From positions 744,001 to 808,000 of the forward strand of contig JAAVTG010000538.1 of assembly GCA_011947345.1 (NCBI GenBank): a stretch of 64,000 bases of DNA, written 5' to 3'. The translations under genes and the position numbers were made by a program. The DNA comes from Phytophthora quininea (lineage: Eukaryota > Oomycota > Peronosporomycetes > Peronosporales > Peronosporaceae). Shown in pieces: positions 40,884 to 52,980 of this stretch (position 1 is its first letter; the number at the start of each line of letters is the position of its first letter). Below the pieces are notes generated by a model. The model saw only the letters and a program-made list of their open reading frames with translations. It was not told where the DNA came from and did not search any database.

Positions 40884-42430
40884 TTGCTCGGTAGGTGGCT
40901 GCTGGTCGGGACTGGCCCCAAAGTGCCTTGTTTTCGTATGACGCTTGGCATGGGAGGGGCTGGTGCCTCTATGAGGTTACCGCCAGTAGCTGCAATGATC
41001 GACCAGGCGGCCGACCAAAGGGTCCAAGTGCCGTCGCTCGAAGGAAGAGCGGTGGCTGGCCAAGACTTTGGCCTCGTGCCTGATCTCCTCGCTGCTGCTG
41101 GGTTGTTGGGTTCTTCCCCAGCCGCACCAACGCTACCGTCGCCCGACGAGGATTCCTCGGCGGCCTCACGTTGGAGGAGCTTGAGGAAATCTTGCCTCCG
41201 CGTTCCCAAGCCCCTGCTCACTTCGACGCTCCCTGGGCCTCCCGAGAGGCGACGCTGCCTCCGCGCATTGCTGTACCGGCGCGTGCTGCTCCGATGTCTT
41301 CTCCGCTGCGCTCACCGTCGCCTGCGCTGTCTTCCGCCAGCTTCACGCCGTCGGTTGCTACCCTGGCTTTGTCTGGCGTGTCGTCTTCGGTCGTTCCTCG
41401 GCTGAGGAACCGGTACAAGCGGCTTCCTCCTCTGCATCGACGTCGAGCGCGACGGTGTTCCCGGCGGCCAGGACGACTTCCCGGGTGATTCGTCCATCTC
41501 GTGCGTGTGATGAGGATGGTGCAGCGATGTCCGTGATCCCTGCTGATGAGATAGCCGACCCGTATTCGGCGTACAACTTGCTCCGAGATGAAGTCGCTGT
41601 GTCTGAGCGCCCAGCGCTACCTTCGCCTCCTGAAAGGCACCCGTCGACGAACTGCTTCAATCACTACGACCCCGCTGGGAATCATGAAGGAGATTGGAAC
41701 GTCCGCCGGCTGCTGGATCGTGGGGTTCTCTTCCCCACGTGTACTACTTGGTGGAGTGGAACTATACTCCTCCAGATGACGTACGAGTGGCCCGAGAGTC
41801 TTCGTGACGTCTACTGGTGCATGAACCAGGTAAATGCTTGGATCGCTGCTGGTCGCCGTGAAACCTTCAATAAGTTTTACTCGAAGAATCGCCGCAAGGC
41901 TGGTGCGTCAGATAGCAACTGGTGCTTTCTGCGCGCTCTTCAAGCGGCATGCTTCGGTCTTTGGCGAACGGCTTTGGTTACTCGCGAACTTTGGAACAAG
42001 TTTTACCTCGCGAAAAACAACGACTTTGCCGAGGGTGTTGACGGCGCGGATGTCGATGTCTTCCTCAACTTCCTGCGAGCTGAGCGTGTTTCACTCGACT
42101 ATGTGGCGTTGTTCAAGCAGCTTCAAAGCGAATCTCTGTCTTCCACTGCTGTGATGGAACGCCATGCGCGCACGCTTGATCCAGGCCATTACATCGTCCA
42201 CGCGGCAGAGCACAGCATCGAGCACTACTTCACGCTTGTGGTTACGGGTCCCAAAGCCAGTCGTGATGTATGACGACTACAGCATCGACAAGGAGCCGCC
42301 GTGTTCGTTGGAGCCATTGCAGAAGTTGGGTTGGCTCACACACGTGTACGGGATACGTCTTGTAGCGCTTCCATGCCCCAAGCGTTCGAAGAAGTCGAAG
42401 AAGAGTTCCAACAAGAAAAGTCGCAATTAG
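40884..42430 (+). CDS. Antisense gene inside the chromovirus: putative papain-like cysteine protease, frame-broken
   Basis: It lies between the end of pol and the 3' LTR, on the strand opposite to gag-pol. The main frame 41455-42273 (272 codons) has SDSNWCFLRALQAACFG (candidate catalytic Cys) and, about 110 residues on, GHYIVHAAEHSIEHYFTLVV (candidate His). The next frame (to 42430) continues with VVMYDDYSID (candidate Asp) and a basic tail, so one base is probably missing near 42255. Spacing C...H...D, with N before C and a GHY before H, is like OTU/papain-fold peptidases. Pro/Ser-rich coding-like sequence upstream (to 40884) is in other frames. The function assignment is inference; the reading direction is well supported by length. 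Confidence 0.5.
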
Positions 42431-42471
42431 CGGGGGCACGTTGATCAATACATGTAGGCCTTGAGCCCCTT

Positions 42472-45400
42472 TCATCGCTTCTTGGCTTTCTTGCGTCTCT
42501 TTGAGCGTCGGTTGGTTTCAAACTGTGGAAACCTGTCGGGAATTTGTACTAAGTTCTCAATTGGCTCCCATGTAGGCTTCTCTTCACCCACCCACTCCAC
42601 AAGAAATTGGGTTTGTTTTCTTCGAACCCGTTTACCCAGCAAACGTTGTACGAGCTGACCAATGCTGCCGTCCGCAAGGACAACGTCATGTGGGCGCGAT
42701 AGCCTTGACGCCTGCTGGTACGGTTTCAGGGATCCCGTGCTGAACACAGGATGGAGCTTATTCCCTGACTGAATGTTTAGTTCATATGCGTGGTTGTGAA
42801 TCTTGCGAACGATCGAATATGGGCCGATCCATTTCGGACCAAACTTCGACGACGCCGGAAGACCAGTGTGCTTGGGATCAAGGTTCTGAGTGCTCAAGTA
42901 CACTTGATCTCCCACGCGGAACTCTTGCTCTTTCCGGTTGTGATTGTAGACATCTTTCATCCGGTCTTGAGCTCGTGCGAGTGCTTCCCGGTATCGTAGC
43001 AGTATCGATGCCTGACGTTCGTGGAACTCGACGCCTTGTCGACTAGCAGGAACGGTGGAAAGCTGTTCTACTGCGAGCTGCAAGGGATTCAACGGGATAT
43101 ATCCCAGATAGGCTTCAAACGGTGCCATCTTCGTGCTTGAGTTCACCGACGAGTTCACAGCAAACTCTGCGTTGGCAAGGTGATCGTCCCAGTCATCTTG
43201 CAAAGGTCCAACGAAGCACCGAAGATATTCTTCAAGCGTTCGATTCATCCGTTCTGTTTGGCCATCGCCTTGAGCTCGATGAGCTACCGTCATGCTCAAC
43301 TTCGTACCGATCGACTTGAACACATTCTGCCAGAAGTTGGACACAAACTTTCTGTCGCGGTCGGACACGATGTTGGTTGGCATGCCGTGGAGCTTCTAGA
43401 TGTGATTGACGAAAAGATGTGCGACGCCTTCTGCGGTAACAGTCTTCGTCGTTGGAACAAAATGACATCGCTTGGTCAATCGATCCACGACAACCCAGAT
43501 CGAGTCGACTTTGTTCTTCGTTTGCGGCAAGTCCGTGATGAAATCCATCGAGATGGATCTTCATCTTTCATCAGGAATGCTGAGTGGCTCTAGCAGACCT
43601 GATGGCTTCGTCAGCCGAGGCTTGTTCCGACGGCACGGCTCACAGTCAGCAATAAACTTCTGGATCGACGCCAACATCTTTGACCAGTACCAGCGTCGCG
43701 CAAGTGTTAGATAAGTGCGTTCTGCACCGGGATGACCTCCATAGTTGGAATCATGACACTCGCTGATGATGGCGTACCTCAACTTCACATCGTTGGGTAC
43801 CACAACGCGTGGCACGTCGTCCGCTGGTGTTTGATACCAGAGTAACCCATTGCTTTCAGTGAAACATCGATACTTCTTCCAGTGTTGACGTTCAGCTTTT
43901 GGTTTCAAGTTAGCTGTGCGTCGCTTGATAGCAGCGAATATCGCTTGAGTTTCCCGATCCTTGATACATGCTGCCTTAATCTTCTTGATCAAATCGCTGT
44001 CCGTCGTGACTTCACTGATCTCCATCGTGAATGATGTATCGTCAAAGCTGGTAACACTGAGATCATGGAAGTACTTCGTTTCCGGCTGCAAGTCTGATCT
44101 TCGACTCTGGGCATCAGCGACTCCGTTCTTCGCCCCAGGGAGATACGAGAATGTCGGTTGATACTCTGCCAAGATGTCATACCAACGAGCTAGACGGCGA
44201 TTCGCCATCTTCTGCGTGAACAATCCCTCGAGGCTCTTGTGATCAGTCTCGACAATTGGTGACTTGTCCAGGCAGTAGATCCTGAAAGCTGCTAATGCGT
44301 GAACGATAGCTAGCAGTTCTTGCTGCTGAGTCGGGTAGTTGAGCTCCGCCGACTTCATCTTCCGGCTGGAATACGCGATTGGGCGTTCAACTCCATCCAC
44401 CACTTGGAACAGGACGCCACCGACAGCAACTTGCTGGCGTCTGTACGCAGATGCGTTGGCTGATTGAAGTCGGGAAGATGCAGCACAGGAGGGTCGCACA
44501 AACGTCGCTTCAACTCCTTGAAGTTCTTCAACTGCTCCTTGTCGAAGTGGGTCTTCGCGTTGCGCTTGTTCTGCTTCTTGAGTAACGTGAACATGGTAGC
44601 CGTCAGCGAGGCATACTCCGGACAGAAACGCTGGACGTAGCCAGTGAGTCCCAAAAGCTGTGGAGCTCCTCTTGAGTCCTTGGTACCGGCCAGTCCTTGA
44701 TATTTTGCACTTTGTCGGGATCCATGCGTACACCGTCTCGACCTACAAAGTCGCCGAGACACGGAATCTCTGGGGCGCAGAACACACACTTGGATAGCTT
44801 GACGTACAGCTTGTTGTCCCGCAAGATATCCAACGTCTTCCGTAAAGCTTCCAAATGCTCGTTGACGTCTTGAGACTTCGTAAAGATGTAGATGTCGTCG
44901 TAATACGACCTCGTTTGCTTCAAGCCTCGAAACAGATTGGACGTCAATCTGTGCATCGTTGCCGGTGCATTGCAGACTCCCATGGGAAGTACCAAGTACT
45001 CCCAGAGACCGTTCGGTGCCTGGAACGCTGTGAACTTGATATCTTCTTCGCGCATTCGAACTTAATAGTACGCCGACATCAGGTCCATCGTCGAGTAGTA
45101 GTACGCTCCAGCCATGTCGTCCAGGATATCTTCCTTTCTCGTCATCGGAATGCTCTGACGAATTGTGTTTGAGTTGAGATATCGGTAGTCGTGGACGATA
45201 CGCCATCCGACGGGCTTGCGCACACAGAATGTTGGAGCTGCATGTGGACTGATGCTTGGCCTGATGAGCTTCTTCTCGACCATGTCTTCTACCCAGCGAA
45301 CGATTTCGCGTTGCTGCTCCGGCGATTGACGCCGCTGATGTCGATACATCGCGAGGTTCGGGTCCCGGACATCGATCCGGTGCTCGATCTCGCGCTTCTC

Positions 45401-46523
45401 GGGTAAACCTTCAGGGAGTTCGGGACGAAACGCGGTATCTTTGTACTCCTTCAGTAGATCGTAGGCAGGGTTCGCCCGAAACGTTTCCCAGTCAGTGTCC
45501 AGGTAACGTTGAGCCTTGGCACTGCCAACATTATCAGGTTGGTCGCGTCGCTGCAACGAGCTTGCGACGCGCTTGATTGTCTCGTTCGACAGAAACAGCA
45601 TAAAACCCGGTTCGCCTTGCGTCTTCGTCTTGATTCTCAGGAACTTTCTCAGCTTCTTCCGCGTGATGAACTTAGTTTCCACGCCTGCTGCGTCGACAAC
45701 ACCCATCGCGAATATCTTCTCCACGACGTTGCTCTTTACCCCGGCACGGCTCTCAGCTGTGCTTTTATCCGAAGACGACCGCTTGTCGCTTCCCGCCGCC
45801 GAGCCTCTACCAACTGGCTCGCGGTCCAGTTGCTCGCAAGCAACTCTTGGGTTCCCACTCTGCGCAGTCCCACGGGCAACTTCAACCACAGGCTTCACAT
45901 CCGTTTCCAGCGCGGCGCCTCGACAGGAATCAGGTCTTTTCGCCGTCAGGCCTTTCGCCCCGGCAGATCTCCGAGACCCAGAGGCAATCGCCGGTCCGCC
46001 TTCCTCGATCGGCCCGATGGTCTCACTTGTCCGCTCCGCTCGCAAAGTCTTCTTTGTTCCTTCAATCCTTCGACCACTCCAATCAATCAGGGGTTGTATG
46101 TCCTCGAAGAATGGTACCCCCAGGATGCAGTCGAACTCGTCAGGAATAGCGTAGATGACAGCAACACATTGTATGCTTCATCCACTCCTAGTACCTTTTG
46201 ATAGTCAGAGCTATTATTTCCAACTCTGCCTCGACAATCTGGTTGTCTCCAAGCTTCACGTGGATGTTCTTCTCTTAGAATCGCGTTGTCGTGAGCTTGT
46301 TCTTCTCGACCCAAGTCTTAGACACGTAGATTGTGGTAGCTCCAGTGTCCAGCAGCAGGCTCGAAGTCGAGATGTGCTTGTCGCTGGCACTGATCTCCCC
46401 ATGGATAGAGAACGGTGGACTTGACTTGTAGACGAGAGGGTTTTCACACAGAACATTGATGCTGACATTGGTCACCTTTAGTGATCTGATTACGCTCTTG
46501 ACCACGGCAGGACCCTCATTCAC
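42472..46523 (-). pseudogene. Chromovirus pol: protease, reverse transcriptase, RNase H, integrase, chromodomain (broken)
   Basis: On the minus strand, in order: retropepsin with LLLDTGATT near 46350; a long linker; reverse transcriptase with TMDLMSAYY near 45070 and the YYDD box near 44900; RNase H with ELNYPTQQQELLAIVHAL near 44330; integrase zinc finger (HDSNYGGHPGAE...CEPCRRNK) near 43650-43760; integrase core with MDFITDLP, SDRDRKF and GQTERMNRTLEEY near 43560-43250; and a chromodomain at the end (FLVEWVGEEKPTWEPIENL, near 42600-42540). Chromodomains steer integration to marked chromatin. Frames change at least four times and a TAG lies at about 43397, so no complete polyprotein can be read here. 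Confidence 0.88.
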
Positions 46524-47345
46524 TGACGTGGTTTGTCATTTCTCTGCTCACCTTGCAGCTTCTTCCACGCGAAGCAGTCAGCCCTAATATGACCGGGCTT
46601 CTTGCAGTGGAAGCAAGTGCGAGTTTCACCACCTTTGGCTTTCGTCTTGATGGTCTTGGCTTTGAAGTGTCCTTTTCCACGGAAGGGCTTGCCTTGGCTG
46701 CGTCCCCTTGCGTGGAGTCCTTGCCAGCCGAATTTTTCTTCTTGTCGGAGCGATCTTGGCGCACGCGAGCTTCGTCGACAAAGTGAGTCACCTCGCACTT
46801 GACCGCGAGGTCCATCGCGGCGCTCAGCGTGGCGGGGTTCTCTAACTTGACGTAGGCACGCGTGCGAGGCTTGAGTCCGTTAGCGTAGTTTAGGACTTGG
46901 TCCAGCTCGCTCATGCCCTCGACGCGGAAGATGAGCGCGCTATATTCTCCGTTGTACGTCTCGATGTCAGCCGTCTGCTGGAGCTGCAGGAGCTTCCCGC
47001 GCAGCGCGGCTTGGTAGTTCGACGACTCGAAGTGTTGGAGTACATGCGCACGGAAATTCCCCACGTGTGCTCCTCGCTTCGTGTCGTCGACGACCAGTGT
47101 AGGAACCACCCCGAGGCAGGCTTCTCCATCGCCGACCCGGCGATCCCTGGCAGTCGTGCGCTTGCGCCTTCAACTTGGATGCCGTTGATGCGGCAGGCGT
47201 TCTCAATCTGGAATAGCCATTCCCTCACGTCCTCGCCTCTCTTGCCGGTGAACTTGGCCAAGTTGTTTGGAACCTTGGAGCGATCAGCCATCGCCTGGTT
47301 GAGGTGGTCGATCTCAGCGCGTAGCTGCGCGTTGGTTGGAGGCAT
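46516..47345 (-). pseudogene. Chromovirus gag with CCHC zinc knuckle (broken)
   Basis: Begins MPPTNAQLRAEIDHLNQAMAD at 47345, only about 45 bp after the LTR. The retrotransposon gag core (LQQTADIETYNGEYSALIF...) is in a second frame from about 47109, and the zinc knuckle CFHCKKPGHIRADC (CX2CX4HX4C) in a third near 46600. At least two frame changes. Confidence 0.8.
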
Positions 47346-47388
47346 GGGTTTCTTGAACTCAGGGGCCGGGACCAACAAGTGCTACCAG

Positions 47389-47583
47389 TATATCGAAAAT
47401 GAAGGAAGCAGGCGAGGTCTTTGAGAGGGCGACCAAATTGGAAAGTGATGAGGTTGCCGCCCTCGCATTTCGAGCAGTTGAGAGCTTTGCTCCCACGGAC
47501 TGCCCTACTCTGCATATTTACTAAAATGTTCAAATAATTATAATCCTAGCCAAAACGTAAGTAACTGCTAAGTATCCGTTACA
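47389..47583 (-). repeat. 5' LTR of the chromovirus
   Basis: 195 bp, bounded outside by the CAAAC duplication at 47584-47588. About 98 percent identical to the 3' LTR by eye, so insertion was recent on an evolutionary scale. Confidence 0.92.
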
Positions 47584-47588
47584 CAAAC

Positions 47589-47826
47589 AGTGTGGCTTGC
47601 TGTAACTTCCTATTGCGCCTCACTTGATAGAAAGTTTTGAAGGGAAATTATTTATCATGATCCTAATCAACGAGTCTTCTTCCATCGGAATACGCTTTGT
47701 TCTGCTGCTGCTTGCCTCGCTTTGGCAGTGAAGCACTAATTTTCTTTTCTTTTATCATGGTGATGTTTTATCGACTGAATCAATCGTGAAAGGATAGAAA
47801 GCGCCGCTACCACGCGCTTATCGCCT
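47589..47826. other. Flank between the chromovirus and the RXLR-like pseudogene
   Basis: About 240 bp without a gene. The pre-insertion order was OYE-B, CAAAC, this flank, RXLR-like pseudogene. Confidence 0.5.
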
Positions 47827-48290
47827 CTAGTCCTTGGGCACATGATCGATCACGATCTTGTAGAACTTCTCGTATAAGAGGCAACGTTGGTAATCCGGGT
47901 TCGCCTTCAGCTTGGCAATACTAGTACCACCCCACTCATTATAGTTCTGACGATAGAGCGGTCCAACCAGCAAGCCCTTCCACACATCTTCGGGCGTGTT
48001 TCCTTTCTTGTATCGCATCTTGAAGGTGTCGAACTGTTCCCTTAATTTTCGGGTCGGAATTCAACTTCTTGCTCTTCAGCTTGATTTAGACGCCCCGAAC
48101 GGCCTTGGTGAGACCCCTCTCTTCATCGTCGGTCGTGCCACTTGACATCCGTAGGAATCGACTATCGATCCCGCCCTCGCTCAAAAGCTAGTCTGACCGA
48201 CGTTCTTGGTTGAGGATGATCCAGCGTTGCAACTCGAGAGCAAGGTAATCGTTGCAACCAGCGCAGTGCAGCCCAGACGCACGGTAATGG
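47827..48290 (-). pseudogene. Degenerate RXLR-EER effector gene, copy 1
   Basis: Read on the minus strand: a signal-peptide-like stretch near 48287-48230 whose expected ATG is GTG, a frame change, then SRFLR (RXLR type) and DDEER near 48150-48110, then an in-frame stop. A C-terminal frame ending at 47827 follows, with a W/Y-rich helical pattern (PEDVW, YRQNYNEWG, YQRCLLYEKFYK) as in RXLR effector cores. Such proteins are secreted and enter plant cells. Lost start, shift and stop make this copy non-functional as it stands. The 5' half is nearly identical to copy 2 at 53.4 kb, the 3' half only distantly so. Confidence 0.65.
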
Positions 48291-48439
48291 CCTGTAGTCT
48301 GCAGGTAATTGAAGACACGATCGGGGAATCGGCGGAGCTCCCAGGAAGTTGGCCGAAGTCTATTCGGTTAATTGATAAGTGATCTACTCTCGGCTGGGGC
48401 CCGGCTTGGGGTCCAGTTGTGGTTAGTTGGCTGGCGCTC

Positions 48440-48515
48440 CGGTCAACACGGTTGTCGTTACCGTCGACACGGTTGTCGTTATTATCAACACGGCTGTCGT
48501 GAGTGCCAACACGTT
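48440..48515. repeat. Short tandem repeat, about 24-bp unit, three imperfect copies
   Basis: Unit roughly CGGTTGTCGTTA..TCAACA. The mirror copy lies at about 53130-53205. It gives rise to valine/threonine- or Asp/Asn/Arg-rich frames that are not genes. Confidence 0.6.
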
Positions 48516-48664
48516 TGGCGTTATTGCAGAGAACCTGGGACTCGCTATGCAGAGGCCAGCAACTTCGCAGCGTTGCCGCAAGCTTGACGTTTACGGTGTC
48601 CTCGCATGTCAACAGCCAAACAGCGTGATCAATTGGGGTACATGCTTGCGCGCGAAGTACCAAG

Positions 48665-48794
48665 CACGCGACAGCACAAAGCCGAGCAATCCGACGGACA
48701 CTTCGTCTACATATGATATGTAGTACGTGTAGTACGTGTCCTTCTTGCAGATGTTGTCCTGCGATTGCGCGGCACTCACCACGCCTCGTGATCT
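48665..48794 (+). repeat. Inverted repeat IR, copy 3
   Basis: Direct copy of IR 1 with two extra bases (CATATGATATG). It bounds segment U on the right and K-inverse on the left. Confidence 0.92.
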
Positions 48795-49035
48795 CACATC
48801 CGACATCGATTGCGTAGGCAAGTGCTGCTGCATATAATAGGCTTTGTGATGTACAGGTAGCACGAACGTGCAGTCTGCGACGACGACCGCGTTGACCACC
48901 GATTGCATGCACCCGTTAGTACAGGTACAGGATAGCATGACGCGACCGGATCCTTACGGATCTCTGCAACGCAATCACCAAAGTCTGATGATCAATTCAC
49001 CACCATTCTGAAATTCGACCCCGATCCTGTTCGCC

Positions 49036-49676
49036 ATGGGGAAAAATCGCACTCTGTGTCCTCCCAATGGTCCGTGGTTGAGCGACGCGATCATTTTCAG
49101 CTATGGTCCGCTGCGACCTGGAACTAGGAAGCGTGCCAGCTTCATCCCCGGAGACGGCCGCGATGCGCTACCACAACCGCATCGAAGGACTGAGAGATTG
49201 GTGACGGCTCGAGTGATCGACGCTGTACTGGGCCAAACTTCGGCCCAAGTGTCGGGCTCGGTTGCACTCCGAAACGACGAGACCTTCTGGGCTGCAGTAG
49301 CGGCAGCGGCCAAGTCCTACGGGCGCAATAAACGTCGAGAGTACAGTCAACGCCATCGCAACAAGCTTCGCAACAAAGAGAGCACATCCTGCAGCTACGG
49401 AACGAAGTCGCCGAGCTTAAAGAACAACGCGATCGGATCCTGTCGGGTGGACCAGCGACAACGTCGCTTTGACCCCCGCGGTCGACACTGGTTACGGGGT
49501 GATAGGAGCGTCCTCGTCGACACACATCCACTCGATTGGCTTTGCTTACGGCAGAAAATGGCTGTGTTGAACGGCTGGAAGCGCACATCGATCTGCTGTC
49601 TCGGCTGATCCGAGTTGTGGGGGCATCCGATAGCAGACGCGATTCGTGCCAACCCAAAGTCGGGAGTAGCTTGTAA
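49036..49676 (+). pseudogene. Small bZIP gene, copy 2, frame-broken
   Basis: Mirror of 38052-38692 with the same internal shift after the basic region and the same downstream stops; Leu replaces Pro near residue 26. The shared defects predate the duplication or are a shared base-calling artefact. Confidence 0.65.
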
Positions 49677-50010
49677 CTGTGCGTTGAAAGGCTAGCAAGC
49701 GATGTTCATTAATGGGGACATGATAAAACACACACAGTATTCGATCGCAAGCGAGCGATAAACGCTCTGTTGGCAATCTTGAACGCTGATAAAACTGGCT
49801 GCGGGCTGAAATGCCTACTATGGATATCCGCAGGAAAACTAACACTTGGGCAATCCCAAGGTGTAGGATACGTAATAGTACATGTGTTGGGATAAGAATG
49901 GAGGTTCGTGCGTTGTATTACGCGATGGCCATTGGGGTACCTAATCAATTGCCATGCATTTTCTGTCTGTCCCGCACAGCATTTGACACTCGAGACAGTT
50001 CGACGCTACC

Positions 50011-51342
50011 ATGAACGATCCCAACACCTTTCTCGACATCGAGTTCGACGTGAATATGCTGTCCGAGTTCCTGTTCACAGACCACCAAGATACCAACGGC
50101 CTGAGCAGCAGTGACGATGACAGAGCTAGTGGCTCCAACTCACAAGGTGGGGTTTCAACACTAGGACGGGCTGCAGGTGATCGGGTGGCTGACCGAAAAG
50201 CCAAACGCAAAGCGCAAGTCGCCGTGAGTTCGCGCCTGCTCCGTCATCGCAAGAAGCAGGAGATGTCGGATCTACGACAAGAAGTCGCCGAGCTCACGGT
50301 GCAGTTGAATTCGCTACGGCCGAAGCTAAACCTCCCCTACCCGAACGGAGCCGAGGTCGCGGCCGAAGAGCTCGCTCTCTCGCAGTTTTTCAAGCGACGA
50401 CAAGCCGAGAAAATGAACGAGCAGCTGCGTCGAGCGCTGGCAGTTCAGCGCCGCTTTGTCAAGTCGCTGGAGAACGTCGTGCTAAACACGCCGAGCGCGA
50501 ACGTGGGCCTCAACATGGGCCACCTGCTTCACACATTCACGCATTTAGGCTCCGCAGCAGGATTGCGACGGAGAGACTTTCAGGCGCGATGCACCGACTC
50601 GAAGGCCGACGTTGCCATCCAGATCTTGCTGCAGGAGACGAGCGGTATGGATTTCACCGGGTCGCCATCCATTTCGACGTGCAGCATCCACCCCTCCGCT
50701 TCACGCCAGCACATTGCGACGACTGTTGCTGCCTATTCCTTTGACACGATGGATCTCAAGAGCGTCTTCCAGTCTGCGTGCGGCAGTATCCTGAGCTGTG
50801 GCACGGAATGGCCTCAGTACACAACCGTCTCGCGGTATGGGAAAATCATCGACAAGCCCCAGGGGAACATTCACTACGGCGTTGTGGACACGTCCTACGA
50901 AAGCTGCACGGAGGCCGAAGCGCAAGCCGTGTCGGTTGAATCGCGGTCCGTCATTTTCTATCGCATGGGGATGATCATGGGATTCTCGTCTGGGACTTTG
51001 TGGATAAGGACGACGTGTATCCCGTCAAAGCCCAAACAACGATGAAGAGGGACCTTGTCGGAGCGTACGTTGTCTTTGCTTTCATTGGGCTGTTTGAAAA
51101 AAAGGGAATCTCTGACGGCATGTTGTAGCGCAATGGTTCGTCGTGAGGTGTGTTCCGATGGCGTAGAGCGTGTGGTCTATCGCTCAATCTGCACGAAGAT
51201 CCACTCCTTCTCGGCGTCCACTCCAACGTCGCAAGTAAACGACTACCTGCAGAAGACGAACGAAGCTGCTAATATGTGCGGCTTCCTCATCTACAACAAC
51301 ATTCGAGAGCGTGAGCGAGCGCGACAGGCAGCTCTAGAGTGA
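50011..51342 (+). CDS. bZIP protein with START-like C-terminal region, copy 2
   Basis: ATG 50011. A 5' acidic/Ser-rich segment, a bZIP (residues ~60-105), a linker, and a START-like domain (ADVAIQILLQETSGMDF... to VESRSVIFYRMG) run in one 344-codon frame. After FYRMG the expected sequence (HGILVWDFVDKDD) continues in another frame, consistent with one G missing in a G-run near 50970. A 64-bp intron (51065-51128) joins to a last exon (51129-51342) ending REREARQAALE-like. This copy lacks the extra G-run break of copy 1. Likely a nuclear regulator; any ligand is unknown. Confidence 0.78.
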
Positions 51343-51448
51343 GTGAGTAAAAGACCGTGTTGATCCGCCTCACTTATTGTCCACTGCTGTCGGAAATGTT
51401 GCAGCAGCAGCACCTGCCCACCGCCCTGCAGCAGTTCGGGGGACCACA

Positions 51449-52619
51449 TCAAGCGATGAACGCCTCGTACGGCGTCGGCTTCCAGTCCGGGTAGAACTTG
51501 GCCCTGGCTGCCGCCACCTCCGCCTCCGTGCCCGTGACGGCGCGGCCGTCCGTGGCCAGCGTACTCAGGAAGGACCCAAAGTCCGTAGCGTAACGCTTCT
51601 TGTTCTCTTCGTAGTCGATGAAGTTGAGCTCCATCGTCTTGCCCAGCTTTGCCTCGGCCAGCGCGGCGATCTGCAGAGGTGTTTGGCGGTCGCCCTCGAA
51701 CGGGACCTTGGCCCAGTGCAGGTCGCTCTTCGACGCCGTCGACACTACGTGCGCCACCAACTCGCCCACTTCACGCGCCGCCGTCAAACTGAAGGCCGTC
51801 TTGCCGTCTCCCAGCACATCCATCTTGCCTTCCGAGTACTTGTGGCCGAACGCTCTGCAGTGAGAAGCACCCAACGCCAGTGCATTAGTTAGTGAGTCCC
51901 CCACGGGGCTACCACGCACTGCCGTACATACGTACATGGGCGTAAATTCGTAGAAGATGCCGGCGTAAAAGATAACGTAGGGCAGGTCGAGCTTCTTCAG
52001 GAGGTTCTGCATCACGCCCTTGGGGGTGTTGGGGCCATCCGTCCTGGGCACTCCGTACTGCGTGGCGACAGCGTGCGTCGACAAAGCCACCACAGCCGAA
52101 AACAAAAACGTCAGGAGAGCGCGTTACAGCACACAATACTGCTCCACGCACCTCGGACGGGGCGAAAAGCTCCACGCCGGCCTCCTTCGCGGCGTAGACC
52201 ACCTCCACCTGCATGTCCATCGCCATCGGACTGACGGCGCTCACGCTGCATGCAACGGAGACCGTATCAGCACCAAACTCGAACCACGCCAACACGGACT
52301 AGACCCACAGACTAGACAGTCACGTACACTGCCTCGACACCGGTGAGTGCCTTCTTCAGCGACTCACGGTCTTCGTAATCGACTTTGGCGAGCGTGGCGC
52401 CGCTCTTCTTGAACTCTTGCAGCGACACCTGCAGCGCCACCAAAGGTTAGTCATCCACTAGCTCCAGCCACTGCACAGGCAGCCCAGCCTCGTCGCTACC
52501 TTTGTGTCGTCACGCGTCAGAATGGTGACGGCCAGGTTCTTCTTGAGCAGCTCGCGGGCTACGACTCCGCCGACGTTCCCGCCACCGACGATCGCAAAGC
52601 GCTTGAATGTGTTCGCCAT
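51449..52619 (-). CDS. NmrA-like NAD(P)-binding protein, copy 2, five exons
   Basis: Mirror copy of 35111-36281. Exons 52619-52500, 52428-52328, 52245-52152, 52057-51936 and 51854-51449; all splice sites are conserved and no coding break is seen, about 280 residues. Unlike copy 1, its upstream neighbour is the RXLR-like pseudogene arm and not OYE-B, so if regulation depends on sequence beyond IR the two copies may differ. Confidence 0.85.
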
Positions 52620-52850
52620 GGCGTGGAGCGACGAAAACCTTTCTGGTGGAGCACTTGCTGCTTCCGGGGATGTTTCAATTGTGAGGAGCAGTGGTCTGGA
52701 AGCGCTTGGTCGGCGAGCAACCGCAAGCGTCAGCGTCAGCGTCAGCCCTGGAGTGTACTGGCGTGTAGACTCCGCACACCAGGTAGCAGTTGCCTACGTA
52801 ATCGCGTGGAGAATTGTCGTCTACTCAAGCGCCCACCATGTCGAAACGTA

Positions 52851-52980
52851 AGATCACGAGGCGTGGTGAGTGCCGCGCAATCGCAGGACAACATCTGCAA
52901 GAAGGACACGTACTACACGTACTACATATCATATGTAGACGAAGTGTCCGTCGGATTGCTCGGCTTTGTGCTGTCGCGTG
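52851..52980 (-). repeat. Inverted repeat IR, copy 4
   Basis: Exact mirror of copy 3 (48665 + 52980 = 101645); inverse of copy 1 with two extra bases. Confidence 0.92.

Larger units (their letters stand above)
40639..47583 (-). mobile_element. Ty3/Gypsy chromovirus, complete with both LTRs, 6945 bp
   Basis: Minus-strand element. 5' LTR 47583-47389, 3' LTR 40833-40639, both 195 bp (TGTAACGG...CGATATA), with about three differences. The target duplication CAAAC is at 40634-40638 and 47584-47588. A primer-binding-type TGG (TGGTAGCACTTG) follows the 5' LTR after one base; a purine-rich tract (GCGGGATGGG) precedes the 3' LTR. Gag-pol lies at 47345-42472, broken by several shifts and at least one stop. 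Between pol and the 3' LTR is a ~1.6 kb region coding on the opposite strand. Confidence 0.93.
48795..52850 (-). repeat. Cassette K, second copy, inverted
   Basis: About 4056 bp, inverse of 34888-38933 (pairs x + y = about 87730; gene ends 36281/51449, starts 35111/52619). The two copies differ by a few single-base indels and substitutions. Confidence 0.92.

Noticed and set aside
42472..47345. Infectious retrovirus
   Set aside because: No envelope gene, chromodomain integrase and broken frames; an ordinary retrotransposon.
48440..48515. Possible CRISPR-like array
   Set aside because: Units are contiguous tandem copies without spacers, in a eukaryotic genome.
48427..48723. Valine/threonine-rich frame on the plus strand and its opposite-strand Asp/Asn/Arg-rich frame
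   Set aside because: Produced by the 24-bp tandem repeat; both strands are open only because of the repeat.
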